The position numbers were made by a program, and so were the translations under genes. The notes below the pieces were generated by a model, which was not told the origin of the DNA, made no database searches, and was given only the letters and a program-made list of their open reading frames with translations. Shown piece after piece: positions 26,350 to 38,500 of a stretch of DNA of 64,000 nt. Origin of the DNA: Chrysomallon squamiferum (taxonomy: Eukaryota > Mollusca > Gastropoda > Neomphalida > Peltospiridae); contig CM022676.1 of assembly GCA_012295275.1 (NCBI GenBank), positions 1,694,510 through 1,758,509 of the forward strand, in the 5' to 3' direction. Numbering within the stretch: position 1 is the first letter of the stretch; each line of letters begins with the position of its first letter.

Positions 26350-29300
26350 TATTTTTTTTTTTAAATTATCATTATTCTTCAAAAATAATAAATCGGTCTC
26401 TGCTGGTTTCTGCATGCTTTTTTCTTCTTTGTTTTTGTTTATTATTAAATATATTGTTAATTCTCAACCTTTATCATTCCTGTTTCATCATGTTAAGTTT
26501 TAGATATTTTTTATTATTAATATTATTATTTTTTTTTTGTCGTTTTGTATTATTATTTTCTTCTTTCCCATGTTTTACTTGGTAAATAATAATTTGGTTG
26601 AAGATCTGAAATCATCTTTTTAGCATATTAAAATATAAAACTATAACAGATATACCAGGTAATTATATATACAGGCCTATATATATAGGAACTTTATGGT
26701 ATTTAAATATAAAATGTCAATCACTCACAAAATAATGTCTCTGCTTGAACCATCTCTTAACAGTATATTCAAAATCTGTTCTAATATATGAACATCTCTT
26801 TGACACACTTAAAATAATAACATTATCTGTGGTCCATGCTTTTTCAAACCTATTTCTTTTTGTAAAATTTTATTTAATATGCAAACAAAAGAGTTGAAAT
26901 CTTTATCTGAGTGCTAATATGACTGATACCAGAATACAATATTTATTCAACAAATGTCTCACAGATCCAAGCTTTTCTTTTAAATTTCCTATTGAAAATT
27001 ACATGTATTAATATGTATATGAAACCTATACAGATCTGCATTCTAACATACAAATCATCTCTTTATCAGGTTTATTTTAAGATAGAGTCATAGACTGGGA
27101 CAGTATATCTTATCTAGTTCACCTGAGAATGATAATCTCTTATCACTTTCATCATTTATATATATTTAAGCTGAGCCTTAAGTCCAAACCACCATCAATA
27201 GAAGCTGCATCTATCTCAACAACTAGTTATACAAGGGGATAAATTTACCTAGCAAACACAAGGAACAAAACCCGTGATCTCTTTTCTTCTCAGAAATCTG
27301 TCGTTCATGTACTTGTGTGAACTATCTCATGAATAATCTCAATGAAACCTGAGCAAAGTATTTCAATGCAGACACCTGTCCCCTGCTTCACGCCTGTCTA
27401 ACATTACAGGACAGGCAGTCTGGGGCAGAGAAAAACAACACAAATGAAAGTGATAATGAACAGACATCAAAAGTGCTCAACACAGTAGCACAACCAGCAA
27501 ACACTGTAAAAGAGCTTTGATTAAAACAGTAATTTAGTTTTAAAACATATTGTGTATGTTATCAATCAATAAAACCTTTAATTTAGCACTTTAAAAACAA
27601 AATATTCTAATCATTAAACTAAAATCAATGAAATAGAACTAATAAACTGTCAACTTCTGCCAAAAAAAAGAGAAGAAAATATGTATCTAGTTTATGTTTC
27701 ATCTAATTTGGAAAAAAATAACAAATAAAAGCCAGAATTACAAATATACAGGTATGTTTCACCTGATGTGAACAAAAGAATGGGACAGCATTCCTTACAA
27801 ATCAATCTCAAATATCAACATCCATGTCTACAGGGAACCAGGTGTCTGCCTAAACTCAGCCCTCTTTAATAACTAGCCAATCCATTTCAACAGAGTCAAC
27901 ACCAACTGTAACACAAAAAGTGAGATATATAAAACCAATGATAAAAAGCTGTTAGAGATTGCTGTTGATAACAAAGTGACACCAGCACAAATCATGAAGA
28001 AAAAATCTCTAACAAAATTTCAAATAATCATAGGAGTGCAAATTCAGTGACACAAAGAATTCTTTTTTCATTTTTTGTTTAATATAAAATAAATTTCAGT
28101 TTATACTATAACATTTTTAATTCATTTATAAAATATTATTATTGATGTATTTTCAATCATTTTCTTTCTGTGTTGTAATCTTGAAATTAAGTTTAATATT
28201 TTCTATATAGATTATTATTATTAACTTAACCATAAAGAGTTCTGTCGTGTTGCAGTTTTTCATCAGTTCAATACAATGCAACTTCTATTATGATTTATAG
28301 CATTGCACCTTGCCCCAGCTGTACATTACTGATTTAGACCATGGTATGTGCTCTCCTGTCTATAGTAACAAGAACAGTTGCAACCAGGTATTTCACATCC
28401 AGTGTTAATGGAAAGTGACTAACAGTAACAACATTCATATTCAACAATTCATTGTGACAAGCATTTTAATTTTATTCAACTGACTTATTAGAAATATTAT
28501 CAAAACAAATATAAACCAAGTGAAATATGAGAAAAAAAAGCTATGAATAAATCTCAGGATACAAACATCTTTTCATTTTAATAACAGAAAGAAAATAATA
28601 AAAAATAATAATAACAGCGTCAGTCTGAATCAAAGTGTAATTCAGATTCAGTACAATTTGTAAAATCACATATTGAATAGAATGATTCATGCAAAAGCAT
28701 TAAACAAAGATTAAATAAATAATTAAATTAATAAGAATAATAAAAATAAAAATAAAAATAAAACATAAAACATAAAATTAAGCAACTTTGTTTAAAAACA
28801 TAAAAAAAAATAATCAATAATAACTTGTTTATAACTCTGCTTTCCTCTGCATATAAAACATGATCTACTATTAACAATTAGAAATATGTTGTGTAATTAT
28901 AAAAAATATTTATTCCTATTAATTTCATAAGTATTCCATTATTAACATGCAAAAATGTTTGTCTGTTTCAAGGCTGAACTCATCAGATGTTATAAACAGA
29001 GTCTATTTTAAATACACATTTTGAAGATAATGTGATTATACTACACCTATGGTGAAAAGGACAATGCCACTGTACTTTTGGTAAGGCATTTTTAGGTCAG
29101 CTTTTCACAGACAGTAACATATAACATCTTCACTGATTGTAAATTGTCCTAAATCAGCATGTTGAAGTTCTGACCCTATAACAAACCATGTCTCAAATTA
29201 TAAATTCAACTGATTTTTTTTTTCTTTGAACAGCACAAAGTAAAACCAAATTCTTAATCCTTGTCTTTTCATTTCTGTAAGAAAAAATTCTGAAAGCACT

Positions 29301-32200
29301 GAATTCTGTCACCAATAGTTTGTTTCTCATACTGAAAGCATATCCTCTGTAAATTACATATTCACCATATTTACAATGATATAAATTCTGATATACACAT
29401 TTTTCTTCTTTTGCTTCCTTTTTATCTTTGTATACATGTTAATAAATATTAATAATAGCATTTTCAACAACATAGTATGTATATAATATTACCATTATTA
29501 TCATAAATAAATATTCATAAAAACACATTGACTTTTCTAAAAATGAAAAGAAGAATTTATGAGAGCAAACAGCTAAACAAAGAATAATAAATAAAAATTT
29601 CTAAAGCAGATTAACAAAAATAACAACATGGTGCACACACATACATATATAACAATCACAGCATTATCATACACTTGTAATTAAATATTCTGAAATTTAA
29701 CTGCTTTATAAAATCTACAATATGACTGCTTGAAAAAAATTATTTTGACACCAAAACCTGCTTTAACCAGTTTGTATCTTTTATTGGAAACTGCCAGATT
29801 TTGCAAAAGACACAAACTAAATCAATAGTAACATATAGACATTACCTTACTGATGTTATAGCTTGTTTGTTTTTTTGTTGATTTTATTTATTTATTTATT
29901 ATTGGTTTGTTTTTCTGTTGTAATTCAATGTGTTTACAGCAATTTTGTTTTTGTATAATTTATTTGTTAATATATTAACTTTTTGCTTTATAATTATATT
30001 CCCTAAATTAATTCCTAGTTTTATATTCCTAAAGCATATCAATAATATATAGTTATATTCCCAGAATTATATTTCTGTTTAATATTATGTCACTTTATAT
30101 AACTCAGTCTAATGTCAGTCTTGGCAATTATTTTTTTTTATTTCGATTTTTTTTCTTGAATTTTTTCTTAATTTAATATTAACTACTTTATGTTAGTGTA
30201 TTACCTAATTACATCCTAGTACAGTTGCATCATGCAGTACCTAAATACATACATATATAAAAAATAACCAAAAAAAAACAACCTACATTATGCCAGTTTA
30301 GATAACTATAATTCCTGAACTTTAGGCATTGTTTAGTTTATTTATAAAACAACATTTTAACTCCATTACTGTCAGTGGGAGGTACAAATAAATAATGTAA
30401 TGCTAATGTTAATAATAATAATTTAAAAATAATTTGAAAAATTCCAAAAATATGTATCAATATAGTAAATAGTGGACCCTCTCCCTTTTAAAGAGTTGTT
30501 CAGAAAACACCTGTACTGAAATATTATATTCAGTTATGAAAATGTTACAAAATCATATTCTTATATTGATAGATTTAAGTTTAGTTAGAAATAATTAAAG
30601 AAATAAGTAAAAACACTATATAAGCTTTTCTTTTAGTCTATGTATTTAATGATTGTATCTAATAAGCAATAAACAAATGCATTATAAACATTAATGTACA
30701 ATACAGTTTTTTTTTTTTTTTTTTTTTTTATAGTGTAAATATAAAAATCTGCTGTGGAACTAGATAATTTACATTACTATATAAAAAAATTCAACAGTTC
30801 TGACTAATGTACTGATTATATTCAACTAAAGATTATGCATTAATTACAAAAAGGAAATGCATTAATTTTTATTAATTTGTTCTGCGAATATCTTGTATTT
30901 TCACATTATGACATTATGAAAAAATAATTCAAAACAATGTGAATTACAGCAACAAAATAATGAGTTCTACTATTTTAATAAAGGTATCATTATTTTTTCA
31001 CTTTTTTTACAATATTATGCAAAAAAGTTATATTCTAATTTCTATAGTATTAGTATAAATCTTTTTCTAGTAGAAATAACTGACAAAAGCACAGACATAA
31101 TATTATTTGTTATTTGTTACTGTAAGAAAACTAACATGCAGGTGAAAATATATTAATTTTTTATATTTTTATATTACTCAAACCAGAGATAAAATAAATA
31201 AGCTGACTTAAATATATTCTGTTTTAAGAGAATAACAGATCATCTATAATGTTAGCACAAATCCTTTTGTAAAATACTAGTACGTTCCTTCTCTAGGATA
31301 TCAGTATAACTTCAATTTCAGGATATTATTATTATAGTGTTTATAATACAATAAAAGTATATAAATAGTTTTCAGTGGAACATTTGACACATTTGTTAAT
31401 TAATATCCCTTCATATTTAAATAACTTACTCCATTATACTCATGTATTATAACATCCTCCCACTAAATAATTAAAGCTATTTATGACATATGTAATGTTT
31501 TTCTTCTCATTTCACAACATTAACTAATAACTGTGGCAAGAATTGGTTCAACCATTATCATTCCTAAAATACAGCCATGTGTTAAGTTGCTCAAAGAAAT
31601 CAGTTTGCTATAAAAACACATTTAGTCAAAGTTCAGTAAGGTTCAGTTTCATCTCTTTCAGTTTGACCCATTTTACAATGAAAAGAAAAAATATAGAAAT
31701 AGAAATATTTTTCTCTGCAAGCATTTTACAAAATAATTTAAAAGAATGTTATTTCAGGACAACTATACATACAGTAACAGTTAGCCTAAAACTTTATACA
31801 CATGTAATGGATAGCCCAACTATGAGTTAAAAGTAACAATAAGTTGAATAACAATGATTTCATTTGAAAATAAATGTAGCAAACAAGCAAAACAACTGTA
31901 TGTACACATCTGAAAAATAAAAGTAACACTTTCACCATCTCACAAATGATAAAAACACTCGCAGATTCTTTTCAGGTTAGCCCTATAAATTCCATAGTAT
32001 CGGGTTTACAAAACGAGTTTTCGCCATTGTTCAAGTTTCAACCAACTTGAAAATAAATCATCAAGAAAATAAAAATAACTATACTACTACTAGATTATAT
32101 ATAAGAATAGCTATTTTCATATTATCATTTTATATATATTTAATCAAATTCATTTAATAAGCATGAACAAGAGAATCGTTTATTCATATTATGATATGAC
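26350..32200. other. Long gene-free AT-rich stretch
   Basis: About 5.8 kb with no exon recognised, very low CpG, and only short homopolymer or AATAA-type runs (for example a T run at 30,706-30,729). A small hairpin-forming patch (GCCTGTC ... GACAGGC) lies near 27,385-27,415. Confidence 0.55.
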
Positions 32201-32219
32201 AGCTACTGAGCTAGTTTTA

Positions 32220-32780
32220 GCGCTTATCAAACTAGGTTACGCCACACTGATTGTTATGGTTGTGTGCGTTTAGTGCAATTACATGTTGCGCGTCCTCTGT
32301 TATATTTACTTTTAATAAAAAGCGCATAATCGGGGCTAAAAATACAAAACATTCTTCATTCATAGAAATACAAACAGAAGTAATTTCCGCCATGTTTGTT
32401 TCTTATTTACGTCCCTTCGCTTCCGAATTCTTCTCAGTTATCCGCATGAAGCATGATCGTGAAAGTTATGCGGCAAGCAGAAACAAAAACCGTAAGAGAA
32501 AATTGTACCAACCTGACGTAACCCGTGGTTTACAAATTCGAATAAAGCCTAAGTTGATGGAATTCTGTTTGAAATGATCAGAAAAGTATCCCTTTTAGTT
32601 TGCACCAAGTATTTGTCCAATTTATGAAACTGTGAAAGGCTATACTGCACGCCGAAGGGTCAGGGTTCATACATATGCAAATAAGCGTGTGTTCTTTGAC
32701 CTTCCGATTTAGGGTAATCCCCAAGTGTCGTCGAGCGTAAAGCTAGTATCATGTTCGATATATCAACAATAAAAACCATG
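32220..32780. promoter_or_regulatory. CpG-richer island, candidate promoter / first exon
   Basis: CpG words are dense here (GCGCGTCC, AGCGCATAATCGG, TTCCGAATTC) after about 20 kb of CpG-poor DNA. On the minus strand an ATGGCGG start at 32,393 opens 28 codons to a good donor (AAAA/GTAAAT at 32,310). On the plus strand a short open frame reaches a strong donor (CC/GTAAGAG at 32,492). An octamer-type ATGCAAAT lies near 32,677. I cannot tell which strand is transcribed, and find no convincing second exon. Confidence 0.35.
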
Positions 32781-34700
32781 CATAAAACTGATCAGTTTCC
32801 TCACATTGGCGGATTTTCAGTTTATTTAGGAACTGTTCAGTTTACCAAAAAGCTAAAGATGGATTTTGTAAACAAAAGATTATTTGGTCTCTCGGTTCAT
32901 TTTATTTTTTATTCCTTGTAATATTTAATGCATATTGGAAAACCGAAGCGGATGTGAATTTACTGTAACCATACAGTCCAAATCGAATTGACAATTAAGG
33001 TTCATGGAATTAATAAAATTATCACCAGGGTGATTCACAGTCCCTGTATTTTCGGTATAGTTTATTAAAAATTATAATAAATAATGATGTTGATGAATAA
33101 TTCAGATTTTTTTCTTTAAGAAGTATACGATAATAATAATAATAATAATAATAACAATAAAAGTTAAAATAAGTACACTGATTCAGTTGTTGCTAATGTA
33201 ACTAAAGTAGTATTTTTAATGAGAACTAAATAGCATGGTTTAAAAAATATACATGTATATATTTCATTTAATTGTTTGCAGTAAACATTAAACATAATTT
33301 GTTTAAAGTAAATAGTATAAACAAATATTATATAAGAACTATTTTATTAATATAATCTTGCTCGTGAGTTGTCCTGCTCTGAGTATGAATCTATTTTGTA
33401 TTTCCGTATAAAATAATTATAATCTAGCTCAAACGACAGGTATTTGCCACATATGCTGTCAGCCACACTAGTTAATAAAATAAGTGGACAATCTTGAATA
33501 TTTCTAATGTCAAAAGTAAATGATCCTCGTGACTGCTTATCGTTTTCAAGTGATGGCTAACTGGATATGCGGATAAATTGTGGAAAATAACATATTTTAA
33601 TTTGAATCGTCCATTTGTGTGTTATAATTATATATTTTCTGCACCGTAAATATTTATTAATTTATTTATAAATAATCAATTTATTGCATACTTTCTCCAG
33701 AAACCGCTATCGGCTTACACTAGAAACGAAAGGGATAAACAAAAAGAAACCGTACTCTCTCTCTCTTAAATTTTTTAAAGATCATGTAGTTGTTTATTAT
33801 TTATTGTGAACAATATTAAATGAAATAAACAATATTTCAAAAACTTTTCTGTTTTGTTTTTACTTGATTACTTTTGTAAAATTTTAAAAACATTTCAATC
33901 GATAAAAATATTTTTTGTTCTGTTTAATCTAAATCAGGCATGGGCAACCTAGGCGGGACATACCATCCAAACTATAATTATATAAATAAATAAATAAAGT
34001 ATTTTCAGTTGAAGGTACCTAATCCATTTTCACTACAGTAGTGTAAATGAAATAATGATTATTTAAAAACCTTTTGTTTTTGTAAACAGTTGACAGGTAA
34101 TTGAAATTAAAATTGATTTAAAACTGAGTATTCGTTTCAATACGAATTCTATTAACTGCACTTACATGAGCATCTTTATTTATTATTCCTCACCTTTAAT
34201 AATTAAACTTGACATTTTATTACTTAATAAACTTTACCTTAAATGCTCCACCAGTGCGTTATGATACCTCCAACTATGATAAGTCAAACTTGAAAATGAG
34301 CTATTCTTAGGTTCTTACCCAAGGGATTCGTTCCCAAGAATAGCTGATTTACAACTCAAAATATCAGTATTCAATTTTATGATAAATTATTTTATTATCT
34401 CTTCTTAATATCAAGTATTTAAACAAACGTAATTTGCTTTGCCGGTGTTTGTAAAGAACAAAATAATCATTGAGAAGGAAATGCAAGAAAGGTAGAAAAT
34501 ACAACAAACAATAAAGAACAAACCATTCGATAAAGTTAATGGTAATTTCCCTCGAAGTAATTTTGTTCATAATTGTGAAAAGATAATAGCAATTTCAAAA
34601 TTTACTGTTTGATATATTTATTTACAAATTGTAAAGTACATATCTGAAATATGATAATTTGCATAATTCTATATCAAACAGATCTCTTTAATTTTTGATG
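32781..34700. other. Gene-free stretch upstream of the zinc-finger gene
   Basis: AT-rich, with (AAT)n at about 33,129-33,153. CpG is moderately present. No exon is recognised. Confidence 0.5.
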
Positions 34701-34773
34701 TTTCTTGCGCAACAGACGTCAACCATAATTGTTATCTCGATAAGTTTGTTCTTCTCGCTTTCAGTTTTATAAA
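34700..34773 (+). promoter_or_regulatory. Putative promoter of the zinc-finger gene
   Basis: Just upstream of the 5' exon lie a perfect C/EBP-type palindrome TTGCGCAA (34,705-34,712) and an ACGTCA half-CRE (about 34,716-34,721). The TSS itself cannot be fixed from sequence. Confidence 0.35.
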
Positions 34774-34810
34774 ATGGCAGCAGAATTTGTTTTTTCATCA
34801 ATTGCTTTTG
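34774..34810 (+). other. 5' exon with upstream ORF start of the zinc-finger gene
   Basis: ATGGCAGCAGAATTT starts at 34,774 in good context and runs 12 codons plus one base to a donor (TTTTG/GTATGT at 34,811). An acceptor (TTTTATTTCAG) ends at 35,511. Spliced, this frame continues 16 more codons and stops at TGA 35,562-35,564, 32 nt before the main ATG, so the transcript would carry a 29-codon upstream ORF. The exon's upstream limit is unknown. Confidence 0.5.
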
Positions 34811-35596
34811 GTATGTTTTTTAATTGCTATTTTATTAATTTAGTATAATAGTAAAAGTTATAGAAATTCAGGGTCATGGAAATATCGGTGAATTTTGGAA
34901 TATTGAAACAAGTCGGAAAAGATCAAATGAGGTGGTAAAAGTGATTAAATTAGGTATCCACTTTAATAGTAAACGTGGAAGGGGGCATTTATTACCTAAA
35001 CATTAAAAAAAAGAAGAAGAAAAAACCTTTAAATATGTTAAAGTGTTCAACAACGATAAGAAAATCGGTTAAAAGTCAAGGAACTTTGAAATATTAAAGA
35101 ACGACACTCCTCTGTAAACTGTATATTTAAATTTAGATAAATTATTTCATTCAATTTGGTCTGATATAATTTGGAAGTTAAATGATTTTGAAATTATGAA
35201 ATTATCCTTAATGTATTAGCCATTAAAATAAAAACATAGAGCACTGTCAAGATTTTGTGTAATGTAATCAACACATATAATTATTGCAGCAGTATATCAA
35301 TATTTTATTCAGTTTATTTACGTTGACATTACTGTTTTGTAGTGAAAACAAATAATTATGAACTGAGACAGCTAGTTAGTATTGTTGTTTACAACCCCAA
35401 AATATTAGTGATAATTTGTTTTTAATTTATGACTGTTAATTATATAAATATTGTCAAAAAACATTATCATTCAATGCAAGGTTTTATAAATGTAAAATAT
35501 TTTTATTTCAGATATTTTCAAATTTAGCAGTATGGGGATTTTATCATTAACAGAAACTTCCTGATTTGTACAAATAGAGATTTTTGCTTAATAAAT

Positions 35597-38500
35597 ATGC
35601 CTCAGTTTAAGTCTGAACACAAAATTGTTAAAAAATGTAATTCAGAGACATCTTACCTTAAATCTGATCAGAAAAAAAAAGGGAACTTTACTTCTTCCAA
35701 AAATACAAAATGTGTACAGACAGAAGAAGAACTATTAGAACCATCTGTCTATATTCACTCAGCAGAATGCTTGTCTCACACTAACAGAAAACAAATGAGA
35801 GATAAAGAAACAAATAACCTGAAGTTACTGGCAGACCTATCTGAGGCTCAAAAACCCAGGAAAATGAGACCATCCCACACTAACAGAAAACAAATGAGAG
35901 ATAAAGAAACAAATAACCTGAAGTTACTGGCAGACCTATCTGAGGCTCAAAAACCCAGGAAAATGAGACCATCTCACACTAACAGAAAACAAATGACAGA
36001 TAAAGAAACAAATAACCTGAAGTTACTGGCAGACCTATCTGAGGCTCAAAAACCCAGGAAAATGAGACCATCCCACACTAACAGAAAACAAATGAGAGAT
36101 AAAGAAACAAATAACCTGAAGTTACTGGCTGACTTATCTGAGGCTCAAAAACCCAGGAAAATGAGACCGAAGCGCAAAGTTAAAACACCTGCTCGATATG
36201 AAAAAGACTATATTATAAAAAACACTAAAGTTATCTATCATGAGGACATCACTACAGAAAAATCCAGTGTATTACAATCTTCTAAAATACCTGTTAAACA
36301 AAAGAAAATGGATGGCGAAGTTTCTGTGCAAGAAACTGTCACAGAAAACATTGTAAACACAAGAAAAGTTTGTCTATCTTTTAACTTGAAACTGAATTTC
36401 AAAGATAACAAAATAAGAGTGAAGCAGAAAAGAGAATCTCTTAAGTTAAATGATAAAGATTCTTTAACAAAACCTAAAATAAATAAACCAGAACTTGTCT
36501 TGCCAGAACATATTAATAAGAAACATCCTGCTGTGCCTCCAGAAAATGTTTCTGATGTAAAAATTCAGACATTACAGATATCTTCCAAAAGATCAAGTGA
36601 TTTATTAGACATAAAGCAAAATAAAGACACAAAACGTGCAAAATGTCTACAATCTAACAAACAAACAAAACTTACAAGTGCTTATATTGTACAGTTTCAA
36701 GATAAAACTTTTCTTGTCAATACACCAGTTTGTCATGGGGAGATAACTCCAGACAAAGTTGTTAAAGAACTTCGGTCATGTATGACAAGAAAGTCTAGAG
36801 ATGTCAAAGAAGTTGTAATCAAAGAAATAAAACAAGCTGAAAAACCATCAATGTCTGGTATTGAGGCAATTCTCAAAGCTTCTGAATTGATTTCTACTGA
36901 CAGGACACCTGCAGAATCAGGACATGAAGGAGAATGTTTCATAACATATCCTGTAAATTCAGCAAAGTCTGTGTCCTATAAAACAGTCAGGATGTCAAGC
37001 CTGGATTCACAATTCATTTCTACAACTTTAAACAAATTTCATCAAAGCAGATCTCAGAATAATGAGGTCAACACTGCAGAGTGCAGGTATGATTTACCTT
37101 CTGCCAGACCTAAAATAACAGCTTCAGAATCAATAAGTATGAAACATGAAACCACAGATATAAATATTTCTTCAAAATCTGAGTTGAATAATTCAAGTGA
37201 TAGTTCTGTTAAGAAAAATACACCTCCAGAATCACAAGTTTGTTCTAACCAACAAGAAAAATCACCAATGCAAGTCCCTGACCCTCAGAATTGGAAGCAG
37301 TTTGCTGTTGCCAAGTATCTTTGTGAGAAATGTGGAAAAGAGTTTTGTTCTGGAAAGAAACTGAATTCACATATTACAAATGCACACAAAATGAAGCAAG
37401 TACAGCTGTACAGATGTACCATGTGCGATCAACATTTTTCTACATCACCTCAACTCAAACACCATAAACTCCTTGCTCACAAAATAAGTCAGGAATTGTT
37501 GAAGCCATCTAGAGAACAAGTACCTGAAGAAAGAACTACATTGCCATATGTTAAACTGAATGTAACAAAACCTGTAAAAACTGAGAGGTGTAGTATATGT
37601 AAAGTGATGTTCCGGAGCTCTATTGACCTAGAAGATCACATGATAAGTTGTCATAGCAACAAAGTTGTGTTTTCTGATCTCATTGTCTGTGAACCGTGTG
37701 ATGAAGCTTTCATGCTGGTTAGAGATTATCTTGTACATAAACAAGATGTTCATAACTGCCATCCTAACTTGTCCAGAATTGGACCTGGTCGCACTAAGTC
37801 AGCTAGGCAAGAAATACAGACTGATGTCAATAGGGAAAACAGAAGTCAGATAACTGAAAGTAACGAGAAAAAAAATTGTGTCATTAGGAAGCTGGTGAAT
37901 AATGGACTGTCAAAAGCAGAATTAGGTAAAGATTTTACAAAAACTTTTCAATTTGCAGATACTACTGAAACTGATATTATTACAAAGCTTAATTGTGACA
38001 AAACATGTTTAGAAAGCAGTGTCGTTTCTAAAACCAACATGAATATTCCAGAAGGTCAATGCAGTTACTCCAGTCAGGTACCTGAAAGCGGAGAAGAACA
38101 AAGGGTTCAGAATGAAGATGATGTAAAACTGTTTTACTGTGATGTATGTTATAAACATGTAAGAAATCTTCACACACATATTCTCATGCATACTGGAGAA
38201 AAACCTTTTAAATGTACAAAGTGTCGAGCAGCTTTCAGTTCCAGTGTTTGTTTAAAGATTCATCTCAAACTACACTACAAACAATACATCATATGCGTAT
38301 GTCACAAGTGTGGCAAGAAGTTAAAACAAGAAGCAGATTTTGACAGTCATGTCAGTAACTGTCATCAAACAATTAAACTAGATAGAAACCATAATGGAAA
38401 ACGAACATCATTAAACAGTAATGAGAATAGCTTATCATGTGATGTGATGGGTGAGAGCACAGATATGTGTTTAAGTAAGAAGAGGGCAGAGATTGTGGAT

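Noticed and set aside
26127-26585. 152-codon Phe/Leu/Tyr-rich 'membrane protein'
   Set aside because: It is built from (TTTA)n and T runs; no real protein composition or start context.
32251-32577. 108-codon plus-strand ORF
   Set aside because: It depends on a TTG start and has no recognised product; only the region's promoter-like features were kept.
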